A DNA stretch of 64,000 bases from Bacillus sp. (in: firmicutes) (GTDB lineage: Bacteria; Bacillota; Bacilli; Bacillales; Bacillaceae), in the NCBI GenBank assembly GCA_031180805.1, contig JAPSLL010000008.1, positions 5,455 through 69,454 of the forward strand, read 5' to 3'. The position numbers and the translations under genes were made by a program. The notes under the pieces were generated by a model. It did not search any database and had not been told where the DNA came from. It saw only the letters and a list, made by a program, of their open reading frames with translations. Shown in pieces: positions 17,808 to 25,066 of the stretch. How positions within the stretch are numbered: the stretch's first letter is position 1; every line of letters starts with the position of its first letter.

Positions 17808-17832
17808 AGAGGCAGATTTGCCTCTCTTCTTA
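17808..17832 (+). terminator. terminator after the phosphorylase gene
   Basis: AGAGGCA (17808-17814) and TGCCTCT (17819-17825) form a perfect stem followed by TCTTCTTATT. The LacI gene starts 30 bp later. Confidence 0.7.
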
Positions 17833-17861
17833 TTATGTCGGTTAACTCGGGGGAAAAGACA

Positions 17862-18872
17862 ATGAAAAATAATATTACAATGAGGGATATTGCTGACAAA
17901 TTAGGTGTCAGTAGTGTAACAGTCTCAAAGGCGCTTAATGATAAAGACGGTGTTAGTGATGAACTAAAACAGAAAATAAAGGTCCTTGCTGAAGAAATGG
18001 GCTACCGTTATAATGCATTAGCAAAATCGATGAAAGAAGGATTATCGTATAACATTGGTGTTATCATTCCAGAACGCTTTGCAGGTATGGACCATCAATC
18101 TTTCTATTTAAATGTATACCAAAGCATTACGAGAGTATTAGAATCACATGATTATTATGGAATTCTTCATATTTTAAATAGTGAGGACGAAAAACAGCTA
18201 CAATTGCCGCGAATTTACCATGAAAAAAAGGTAGATGGCTTTATTATCCTCGGACAGATAAGTAAAGAGTATATAGAAAAGATTGAAAGCATCGAATTAC
18301 CAAAGGTATTTTTAGATTTCTATGATGAGCATGCAGACATTGACTCTGTTGTAACAGACAATTTTAATGGTGCCTATGAAATTACGAATTATCTCATTCA
18401 AAACGGACACCGAGAGATAGGCTATGTAGGGAATTTATATTCAACGAGCAGTATACAGGACCGCTTTTTAGGCTTTTATAAATCATTACTAGAGCATAAT
18501 TTGAAGTTGAATGAAACGTATATTTTAGATGATCGTGATGAGCATGGTTCATATATCGATATCAAAATCCCAGAACAAATGCCTACAGCCTTTGTCTGTA
18601 ACTGTGACCAAGTTGCACATAATCTCATTCAAAAATTAACGAAATTAGGAATTAATGTCCCGGATGATTGCTCAGTTGTCAGCTTTGACAATGATGTGTA
18701 CGCAACGATTACTTCTCCAGGACTAACAACTGTAGAGGTAGATATTGAGGAAATGGCCTCACATGCAGTAAATTTCATCCTTGCTAAAATTAAAGATGAA
18801 ACAAAATCATTTGGAAGAGTACTAGTAAAAGGAAAAATAGTATATCGAAACTCAGTAAAAAAAATAGGGTGA
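17862..18872 (+). CDS. LacI-family transcriptional regulator (first of the mannan locus)
   Basis: ATG 17862 follows CGGGGGAAAAG and starts directly before the helix-turn-helix (MRDIADKLGVSSVTVSKALNDKDGVS, about residues 6-31). A longer frame from 17799 would cross the upstream terminator. The 336-aa product continues with a hinge and a periplasmic-binding-protein-like effector domain (YNIGVIIPERF, VSFDNDVYATITSPGLTTVEVD). It probably senses a manno-oligosaccharide or its phosphate and controls the flanking genes. The TGA stop is the first part of a long repeat element (18867-18992), so the last codons lie inside the repeat's first arm. Confidence 0.9.
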   Translation: MKNNITMRDIADKLGVSSVTVSKALNDKDGVSDELKQKIKVLAEEMGYRYNALAKSMKEGLSYNIGVIIPERFAGMDHQSFYLNVYQSITRVLESHDYYGILHILNSEDEKQLQLPRIYHEKKVDGFIILGQISKEYIEKIESIELPKVFLDFYDEHADIDSVVTDNFNGAYEITNYLIQNGHREIGYVGNLYSTSSIQDRFLGFYKSLLEHNLKLNETYILDDRDEHGSYIDIKIPEQMPTAFVCNCDQVAHNLIQKLTKLGINVPDDCSVVSFDNDVYATITSPGLTTVEVDIEEMASHAVNFILAKIKDETKSFGRVLVKGKIVYRNSVKKIG

Positions 18873-18992
18873 CTCAGGTAGGGTCTGGCCCCTCTAATAA
18901 ACACCGGTATATAGTAAACTAATCTCATCATTAGTCCATATATTGTGTTTGAGGGGTCTGGACCTTTGGTTTTGAGCCACCCTCTTTTTTTG
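18867..18992. repeat. long hairpin repeat, copy A (also acts as terminator)
   Basis: About 126 bp begin GGGTGACTCA, contain GGGTCTGG, TATATAGTAAACTAAT, ATTAGTCCATATA, GAGGGGTCTGGACC, and finish TTTTGAGCCACCCTC plus seven T residues. The outer arms GGGTGACTCA (18867-18876) and TGAGCCACCC (18973-18982) pair. A clearly homologous copy lies at 32925-33034. The element provides the stop codon of the LacI gene and a terminal T-run. Confidence 0.8.
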
Positions 18993-19143
18993 TAAGGAGT
19001 AATTTTTAACGGAGCTGCTTATTTGGAAAACAGTCCTCGTATAAGAATAAATATACTTGCCTTCGTTTTATCATTCGTTCTTTCCTTGATATAATGAAGT
19101 GAAACTTAGTACAAGACATTAAAGAAAAAGGTAGAGAAAAAGA

Positions 19144-19737
19144 ATGAATAGTAAAATCGTTATGTTTTTTCAATATCTGTATAAATATTTTCTCGTAAGT
19201 TTTTATTTTTGGATTCATTTACTGAAAGGGCTTGTTGTCTATAGCTTAGTACCTGCAATTTCCTCGTTATTTAGCGTATTGCGCGATATTAATATGGGAG
19301 TTGACGATGAAACAGGCAAGACGGTAAAACAGCTTTATAAGCAGTCTTTCGACAAATATAAAGAAAGTAAGCTTACATCATTTATTTATACATTTATCCT
19401 CATTATTCTTTATACAGGGCTTTTCTTTTTCAATAAACAACAGAGTCAATTTTCGCTGATGCTGACGATTTTGTTTATCTATTTCTTAGCAATGGCATTA
19501 CTCATGTTAACTTATACATCAGTCTTTCTATCGTTTAAGAATATGAAAATAAAAGACGCCAATATGTTTGCGTTTGTAACGATTATTAAAAATATTGTAG
19601 GGACAGTAGCTATTTTAGTTGTAGTTGGCATTGTATACTTTATAGCTGATTATAATTTCTTAGCGTTTATTATTTTTGGACCGTTTATTTACGGCTTAGG
19701 TGTCATCTTTTCTTTATATAAATTAATTGAGGAATAA
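19144..19737 (+). CDS. YesL-family (DUF624) membrane protein
   Basis: The 197-aa protein has about four to five hydrophobic helices and the DUF624/YesL layout. An N-terminal helix (YFLVSFYFWIHLLKGLVVYSLVPAISSLFSVLRDI) is followed by a charged loop and two helix pairs. YesL proteins are typically encoded with sugar ABC importers and oligosaccharide hydrolases in Bacillus and Paenibacillus; their biochemical role is unknown. This one sits between the LacI regulator and the importer genes on the same strand, with its own terminator at 19747-19791, so it is probably a separate transcript. Start ATG 19144 lies behind AAAGGTAGAG. Confidence 0.75.
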   Translation: MNSKIVMFFQYLYKYFLVSFYFWIHLLKGLVVYSLVPAISSLFSVLRDINMGVDDETGKTVKQLYKQSFDKYKESKLTSFIYTFILIILYTGLFFFNKQQSQFSLMLTILFIYFLAMALLMLTYTSVFLSFKNMKIKDANMFAFVTIIKNIVGTVAILVVVGIVYFIADYNFLAFIIFGPFIYGLGVIFSLYKLIEE

Positions 19738-19746
19738 ATTTTAACT

Positions 19747-19798
19747 AAGGGTAACTCATGGGATGTTGTAACTTCCTCATGAGTTACCCTTTTGATTT
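19747..19798 (+). terminator. strong terminator after the YesL gene
   Basis: AAGGGTAACTCATG (19747-19760) and CATGAGTTACCCTT (19778-19791) form a perfect 14-bp stem followed by TTGATTTTTT. Confidence 0.85.
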
Positions 19799-20207
19799 TT
19801 TATAAGCTGAATATTTCAATTTGCTTTAGAAAGAATAAAGGACGTATCCAAACCATTGTTAGAGAAGATAGGATAATCAGATTTTTCATTTCTTTATTCA
19901 GTCTTTTACTGATATTGGTGCTGGAGCTTATGTTTAGGTAAATAGGATATAATGCTTTGTAGAGTATAGTAACAATAAAACTTAACGTTAACCTAAAAGA
20001 GTGGAAGTAGGATTGTTAATTCTGTTATTTTTTACTGACAAAGCCATTTTTCTTCCCTCTCTTTCTTGAGTTGTTTTTTCTCTTATTAATTATGGAAGGT
20101 GTTTTGGAATTCTAGTGAAATTAAAGGTTTATATGGCATGGATTCCATATTTAATTACTATAAACTTATTACCCGTAACTTTTTTTAAAAAAATCGTCGA
20201 AAAGTTG
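19799..20207. other. regulatory gap upstream of the sugar-binding protein gene
   Basis: No convincing gene is present. A perfect 10-bp palindrome, TTAACGTTAA (19982-19991), has the central CG common in LacI-family operators and lies about 30 bp after a TATAAT-like sequence. It may be a second operator of the locus. Confidence 0.35.
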
Positions 20208-20236
20208 TTGACAAGAAAGCGTTACCATCATACAAT
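20208..20236 (+). promoter_or_regulatory. SigA promoter with cre-like operator in its spacer (importer operon)
   Basis: TTGACA (20208-20213) and TACAAT (20231-20236) are separated by exactly 17 bp. AAGAAAGCGTTACCA (20213-20227), within the spacer, matches the cre consensus with one mismatch, so bound CcpA or a LacI regulator would block RNA polymerase. This predicts glucose repression and inducer control. Confidence 0.7.
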
Positions 20237-20294
20237 TAATTTGTAACCTATACGGTAACTTAAATTTAACGAAATAAAGAGAGGGGTCAAAAGC

Positions 20295-21644
20295 ATGAAA
20301 AAAGGTAAATTGTTAAGTTTACTTATGGTCATGATGTTAGTTGTTCTTGCAGCTCTTTCAGGGTGTGGCAATAATAAAGAAGGCTCTAATAGTGAGGGTG
20401 GAACGCAAGAGGCAGATACTAGCTGGAAGGACAAAGATCCGAAAGATATTAAAGGGGAAATCACAGTTATTAACCAAAGAACAGATATTATTGATACTGT
20501 TTTTCCTGAGTATGAAAAAGAATTTCAAAAGAAATATCCAAATGTTGAAGTAAACTTTGAAGCATTAACTGATTACGGCGGTCAAATTACACCGCGTATG
20601 AATACACAAGATTACGGTGATGTATTACTTATTCCAACACAAGTTCCAATTGAAGACATTCCTAACTTCTTTGAGCCACTAGGTAAATTAGAAGATATGG
20701 AAAAAGATTATATGGGTGTTGAGGAAAGAGCTGTTAATGGAACAGTTTATGGTATTCCAATTGCTGTAACTTACACTGGTGTTGTTTACAACAAAAAAGT
20801 ATTTGAAGAAGCTGGTATTACGGAAACACCAAAAACAATGGATGAATTCTTAGCTGCTTTACAAAAGATTAAAGATAACACAGACTCTATTCCTTTATAT
20901 ACAAACTATGCTGCTGGTTGGCCATTAACTCAATGGGAAGGTGCTTTCACAACCGTAGCTGGAGATGCTGCATACTACAACCAAACAATGGTTAATGAAA
21001 AAGATCCTTTCGTTAAAGGGAAACCGCAATATGAATTATGGAAGCTAATGTATGATGTTGCTAACAAAGATTTAATTGAAGAAGATCCGTTAACGACTGA
21101 CTGGGAAACTTCTAAAGCTATGATGGGTAAAGGTGAAATTGGAACAATGGTATTAGGTTCTTGGGCTATCGACCAAATCAAAGGTGTTTCTGAAAACCCT
21201 GATGATATCGGTTATATGCCATTCCCAACAAATGCTGACAAAGTTATCTTCCCGCTTGGTGCTGACTTCCAAATCGGGGTTAACAAAAATAGTGAAAACA
21301 AAGAAGCTGCTTTAGCATGGGTTGATTGGTTTATTCATGAATCAGGATACTCAGTTGAACAAGCTGGTGGTATCAGTGCAGCGAAAGATGTTCCGCTTCC
21401 AGAAGAATTAAAACAATATGAAGAACAAGGTGTTACTTTCGAACTTCTTACACCTGCGAAAGAAGGTCAAGAAGGATTGCTTGATAAGATTGACAAAGAA
21501 GCAGAAGTCGGTTTATGGCTTGAGGATACACCAAAACGTATCGTCGAAGCTGCAATCGGTAATCGTAAAGAATCATTTGACGATATTATGAAAGAGATTA
21601 ATGCTGATTGGAATGAGGCATACGATAAAGTAACTGCTGAATAA
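20295..21644 (+). CDS. ABC sugar-binding lipoprotein (CUT1 family, solute-binding protein)
   Basis: The 449-aa protein has a lipoprotein signal peptide with lipobox LSGC (Cys24), so it is tethered outside the membrane. An extracellular solute-binding family 1 domain follows, with ITVINQRTDIIDTVFPEYEKEFQKKYP near 56-82 and VLGSWAIDQIKGV. It is followed by two MalF/MalG-type permeases and surrounded by mannan enzymes, so beta-manno-oligosaccharides are the likely ligand. A perfect hairpin at 21663-21691 between this gene and the permeases should give more binding protein than permease. ATG 20295 is preceded by GAGGGG. Confidence 0.9.
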   Translation: MKKGKLLSLLMVMMLVVLAALSGCGNNKEGSNSEGGTQEADTSWKDKDPKDIKGEITVINQRTDIIDTVFPEYEKEFQKKYPNVEVNFEALTDYGGQITPRMNTQDYGDVLLIPTQVPIEDIPNFFEPLGKLEDMEKDYMGVEERAVNGTVYGIPIAVTYTGVVYNKKVFEEAGITETPKTMDEFLAALQKIKDNTDSIPLYTNYAAGWPLTQWEGAFTTVAGDAAYYNQTMVNEKDPFVKGKPQYELWKLMYDVANKDLIEEDPLTTDWETSKAMMGKGEIGTMVLGSWAIDQIKGVSENPDDIGYMPFPTNADKVIFPLGADFQIGVNKNSENKEAALAWVDWFIHESGYSVEQAGGISAAKDVPLPEELKQYEEQGVTFELLTPAKEGQEGLLDKIDKEAEVGLWLEDTPKRIVEAAIGNRKESFDDIMKEINADWNEAYDKVTAE

Positions 21645-21662
21645 TCAATATGTCATTGATTG

Positions 21663-21698
21663 CAAGAAAAGTGCGCTTAGCACTTTTCTTGTCTTTCA
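21663..21698 (+). terminator. intercistronic hairpin between binding protein and permease genes
   Basis: CAAGAAAAGTGC (21663-21674) and GCACTTTTCTTG (21680-21691) form a perfect 12-bp stem with a 5-base loop followed by TCTTTC. Such partial terminators or stabilising hairpins are common after solute-binding protein genes. Confidence 0.75.
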
Positions 21699-21852
21699 TA
21701 ACTAGAAAGAATAAAAACCGTTAAGGATAAATGTTTATTGCTGTATTTGTTAACTCTACTATGGTGTTAATCACCGCCAAAAATTTCTACCTTTTCCTTA
21801 TTAATAACTACTTATAAGATTATTTTTTTATTTCTACCGGGAGGTGTAGTCC

Positions 21853-22731
21853 GTGTTTAAATTTTCAAACCTATCATATGATGCGCAACGACGGATCTTA
21901 ATTTTTCTATTCTCGCTTGTGCCGGTAGCGTTGCTTATTACGTTTGCATATGTACCAGTTGTAAATATGATCTACTACAGTTTTACTGAGTGGAATGGAT
22001 TCAGTGAAAAAGAATTCATCGGCTTCCAAAACTATATTGACATTTTTACAGATCCTGAATACTTTGTCGTGTTTAAAGTGAGTTTATATTATTTTGCCGC
22101 TACATTTGTGCAAATGGGATTAGCGTTATACTTTGCAACGATTTTAACGTTTAATGTTCGATTCAAAAACTTTTTCAAGGGTGTTATCTTTTTCCCTTAT
22201 TTGTTAAATGGTGTAGCGATTGGGTTTATGTTCTTGTTTTTCTTCAGACCAGAGGGTACGTTGGATACAGTGTTAAATGCAATTGGTCTCGGAGGGATTA
22301 TAACACAATGGTTGGGTAATCCTGACGTTATTAACATTTCCCTTGCAGGAACATCTGTATGGAGATACATGGGCTTTAACTTTATTATTTTCCTTGGAGC
22401 GATTTCTTCTATTCCTAAGGAAGTCTATGAAGCTGCGGAAATTGACGGTGCAAATAGATGGCATCAGTTTAGATATATTATCTTACCGAGTATTAGAAGA
22501 ATCATAGAATTAAACTTAATTCTAGCAATTAGTGGTGCTTTATCAGCTTTTGAAATACCGTATATTATGACTGGTGGATCAAATGGAAGTAAAACGTTTG
22601 TTATCCAAACTGTAGATATTGCCTTTAAATACGGAAAAATTGGCTTAGGTTCTGCGATGGCTGTCGTTCTATTAATCATTGTTGTTATTGTAACTGTCAT
22701 CCAGAAAAAGTTTTCAAAGGAGAGTGACTAA
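21853..22731 (+). CDS. ABC sugar permease, MalF/UgpA type
   Basis: The 292-aa protein has six predicted membrane helices and the cytoplasmic EAA loop EVYEAAEIDGANRWHQFRYIILP at about 195-217, which contacts the ATPase. It begins with GTG 21853 behind GGGAGGTG. It pairs with the permease encoded 1 bp downstream. No ATPase gene is in the locus; Bacillus CUT1 importers commonly share a multitask ATPase of the MsmX type encoded elsewhere. Confidence 0.9.
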   Translation: MFKFSNLSYDAQRRILIFLFSLVPVALLITFAYVPVVNMIYYSFTEWNGFSEKEFIGFQNYIDIFTDPEYFVVFKVSLYYFAATFVQMGLALYFATILTFNVRFKNFFKGVIFFPYLLNGVAIGFMFLFFFRPEGTLDTVLNAIGLGGIITQWLGNPDVINISLAGTSVWRYMGFNFIIFLGAISSIPKEVYEAAEIDGANRWHQFRYIILPSIRRIIELNLILAISGALSAFEIPYIMTGGSNGSKTFVIQTVDIAFKYGKIGLGSAMAVVLLIIVVIVTVIQKKFSKESD

Positions 22732-22732
22732 G

Positions 22733-23563
22733 ATGTATAAACTAAAATATACGCTAGGTAGTATAGGTAAATACGCTTCATTGCTTTTAGGTGCTTTTGT
22801 AGCATTGCTTCCGATCGTTGTCGTATTTTTCGCCTCCTTTAAAACGAGTGATGAATACACAAGTACAGGTCCTCTTACACCGCCTGATAATTGGCTGAAC
22901 TTTGAAAACTACACACGTGCTTTTACTGAAGGTAATATGTTGATGGGATTTGCGAATACGGCGTTTATATTAGTTCTTTCTATTATAGGTGCTACATTAA
23001 CTGGTTCGATGATTGCTTTTGTTCTACATCGTTTCAAATTTAGAGGAAGCAAATTATTGATGGGAGCATTTTTACTTGCGACATTAATTCCTGCTGTTAC
23101 GACACAGGTAGCAACCTTCCAAATCATTAATGATATGGGCTTATTTAATACTAGATGGGCAGCTATTATTTTGTATATGAGCACAGATATTATTGCTGTT
23201 TATATCTTCCTGCAATTTATGGATTCGATTTCAGTTTCGCTTGATGAATCTGCCATGCTTGATGGGGCGTCTTATTTTACGATTTTTCGTAAAATTATTC
23301 TTCCGTTACTTAAACCAGCGATTGTTACGGTTATCATCGTTAAAGGGGTTAATGTCTATAACGACTTTTATACAGCCTTTCTGTATATGCCGAAAACAGA
23401 GCTGCAGGTTATATCAACCGCACTGTTTAAATTTAAAGGACCTTATGGTTCACAATGGGAAGTTATTTGTGCGGGGATTATGATTGCGATCATTCCGACA
23501 TTAATTGCATTTATCACATTGCAGAAGCATATTTACAATGGTATGGCTGGATCAGTTAAGTAA
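22733..23563 (+). CDS. ABC sugar permease, MalG/UgpE type
   Basis: AAAGGAGAG at 22716-22723 fits ATG 22733 and not the GTG at 22724. The 276-aa protein has six hydrophobic helices and the EAA motif SLDESAMLDGASYFTIFRKIILPLLKP (split by the usual Gly) near residues 175-200. It forms the translocation channel with the preceding permease. A terminator (23582-23614) closes the importer operon. Confidence 0.9.
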   Translation: MYKLKYTLGSIGKYASLLLGAFVALLPIVVVFFASFKTSDEYTSTGPLTPPDNWLNFENYTRAFTEGNMLMGFANTAFILVLSIIGATLTGSMIAFVLHRFKFRGSKLLMGAFLLATLIPAVTTQVATFQIINDMGLFNTRWAAIILYMSTDIIAVYIFLQFMDSISVSLDESAMLDGASYFTIFRKIILPLLKPAIVTVIIVKGVNVYNDFYTAFLYMPKTELQVISTALFKFKGPYGSQWEVICAGIMIAIIPTLIAFITLQKHIYNGMAGSVK

Positions 23564-23581
23564 ATAATGATGCTTGATGGG

Positions 23582-23614
23582 GGACTGATTTGATTACAAG
23601 GTCAGTCCTTTTTT
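23582..23614 (+). terminator. terminator after the importer operon
   Basis: GGACTGA (23582-23588) pairs with TCAGTCC (23602-23608), followed by TTTTTT. Confidence 0.75.
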
Positions 23615-23799
23615 GAGAGGGTTTTTCGTGAAGTTCATTTACATTTGCTTGATTGTACCGTAAATCACCTCAGAACTTTGGTATGAATGAATTTTTCAAA
23701 TAACAAAGATTGCGGAAACGCTCAAAATAAAAATGATTAGCTCCAGCGTTAAGACAGATAGAACGCTTGTGCATCTTTAGGAATAAGGGGCTGTATAAA

Positions 23800-24729
23800 A
23801 TGGAATTTATTAAAGGGTTTACTTTTGGTTGGATGAGTAGAAAAGGAGATTTTAAAAAGCTTGAAGCAAAGGAATCTTTAAGGCTCTTAAAAGAAAGAAC
23901 GAATACAGATTATGTAATTATTTCATTAGCTGCACTTCAAGATGGTGCTCATACGACGGTTGTCGATTATAGGGGTGACCATATGGTGTCTGACGAAGAA
24001 TTGAAAGATATGATTAGTTATGCAAGAGCTCTCGGATTAAAAGTAATTTTAAAGCCAACTGTCAATTGTAAGGATGGTACGTGGAGAGCGCATATTAACT
24101 TTTTTGATTTGGATGTTCCTTGTGAGCCGAAATGGAAGGATTGGTTTAAAAGCTATACAGAGTACCAAATGCATTATGCAAAGATTGCTCAGGATACAAA
24201 ATGTGAAATGTTTATTGTAGGTTGTGAAATGGTTCAAACAGAACGTAGAGAGAAAGAATGGCGAGCTTTAATTGAAGAGGTTCGAACAGTTTATACAGGT
24301 CCAATCACGTATAACACGGATAAATATCAGGAAGGAAATGTGAAATGGTGGGATGCGGTTGATGTCATTTCATCAAGTGGATATTATCCTATTGATGATT
24401 GGGATAACCAATTAGAACGAATTGAAAACATTATTAAACCATATAACAAACCATTTTTCTTTGCTGAGGCGGGGTGTCCAAGTCGTTCAAATTCTCCTTA
24501 TGTACCTAATGATTGGGGGCTAGAAGGAGATACGGATATGAAAGCGCAAGAAGCATACTATAAAGTCATGTTTGAAAAAGCGGGTCAGAAAGAATGGGTT
24601 CGTGGCTTTGGTTTATGGGATTGGAAAGCACTGCTTCATAAGGAAGAAGAGGCGGAGCAGAATGATGATTATGCTGTATACGGTAAACCGGCGGAAAAGG
24701 TTATTAAAGAATTTTATGCAACTAAATAG
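23800..24729 (+). CDS. GH113-type beta-mannanase/mannosidase, intracellular (first copy)
   Basis: ATG 23800, 9 bases after AAGGGG, is preferred over an upstream TTG at 23767. The 309-aa protein is a single TIM-barrel domain resembling the Alicyclobacillus GH113 beta-mannanase: KGFTFGWMSRKGDF at 5-18, a likely acid/base Glu143 in VGCEMVQTE and nucleophile Glu223 in FFAEAGCPS. Database annotation often labels such proteins 1,4-beta-xylanase. There is no signal peptide, so it acts on imported oligosaccharides. A paralogue lies at 29938-30903. The 23615-23799 leader has no clear promoter but contains a fragment of the inverted-repeat element (23701-23722). Confidence 0.8.
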   Translation: MEFIKGFTFGWMSRKGDFKKLEAKESLRLLKERTNTDYVIISLAALQDGAHTTVVDYRGDHMVSDEELKDMISYARALGLKVILKPTVNCKDGTWRAHINFFDLDVPCEPKWKDWFKSYTEYQMHYAKIAQDTKCEMFIVGCEMVQTERREKEWRALIEEVRTVYTGPITYNTDKYQEGNVKWWDAVDVISSSGYYPIDDWDNQLERIENIIKPYNKPFFFAEAGCPSRSNSPYVPNDWGLEGDTDMKAQEAYYKVMFEKAGQKEWVRGFGLWDWKALLHKEEEAEQNDDYAVYGKPAEKVIKEFYATK

Positions 24730-24773
24730 TTGAAAGTTTATGAGTATTAACTAATTGTTAGTATTTAAAGGGA

Positions 24774-24822
24774 TTTGCAAGATAAAGGGTATGGACCGTG
24801 ACCAGGTGCTGCCCTTTTTTAA
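24774..24822 (+). terminator. possible terminator after the first GH113 gene
   Basis: AAAGGGTATGGACC at 24784-24799 can pair imperfectly with GGTGCTGCCCTTT at 24804-24818, followed by TTTAAAATTATTTTT. The stem is imperfect but its position fits. Confidence 0.4.
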
Positions 24823-24845
24823 AATTATTTTTGTTAGCTATTTAC

Positions 24846-24910
24846 TTATTTTTGTTATTGTAATAAAGTTGAGTTATGATAACAAAAATAATAACAAAAA
24901 TAACAAAAAA
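24846..24910 (+). promoter_or_regulatory. promoter with inverted and direct ATAACAAAAA repeats upstream of the GH2 gene
   Basis: TTGTTA (24853-24858) and TATGAT (24875-24880) have a 16-bp spacer. The promoter is bracketed by a perfect 13-bp inverted repeat, TTATTTTTGTTAT (24846-24858) and ATAACAAAAATAA (24879-24891), and ATAACAAAAA is repeated directly at 24879-24910 and near 25034-25049. These are plausible operators for one LacI regulator. The remaining gap up to the GH2 gene contains a fragment of the inverted-repeat element (24952-24984). Confidence 0.5.
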
Positions 24911-25066
24911 GAAGCTAAATCACTATTTTTACACTATCAACTAAAAAAGGCACAAAAAGCAACAAAGTATACGGAAATAGCCAAAGAAAATGCAAATGTT
25001 AGATTCGAAACTAGCAATATATATAATCTAACAAAATAACAAAAATAACTTAGGGGTGAGATGGGT

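Noticed and set aside
20115-20246. GTG-started 43-codon hydrophobic frame before the binding protein gene
   Set aside because: It overlaps the -35, cre-like site and -10 of the importer promoter and its ribosome binding site is too far away.
23701-23722. cre site upstream of the first GH113 gene
   Set aside because: CGGAAACGCTCAAA has several mismatches to the consensus and coincides with a fragment of the inverted-repeat element.
24755-25039. 94-codon frame between the first GH113 and GH2 genes
   Set aside because: It crosses a terminator-like hairpin, the GH2 promoter and low-complexity AACAAAAATAA repeats, has no ribosome binding site and a product of Lys/Asn-rich sequence. It is regulatory DNA.
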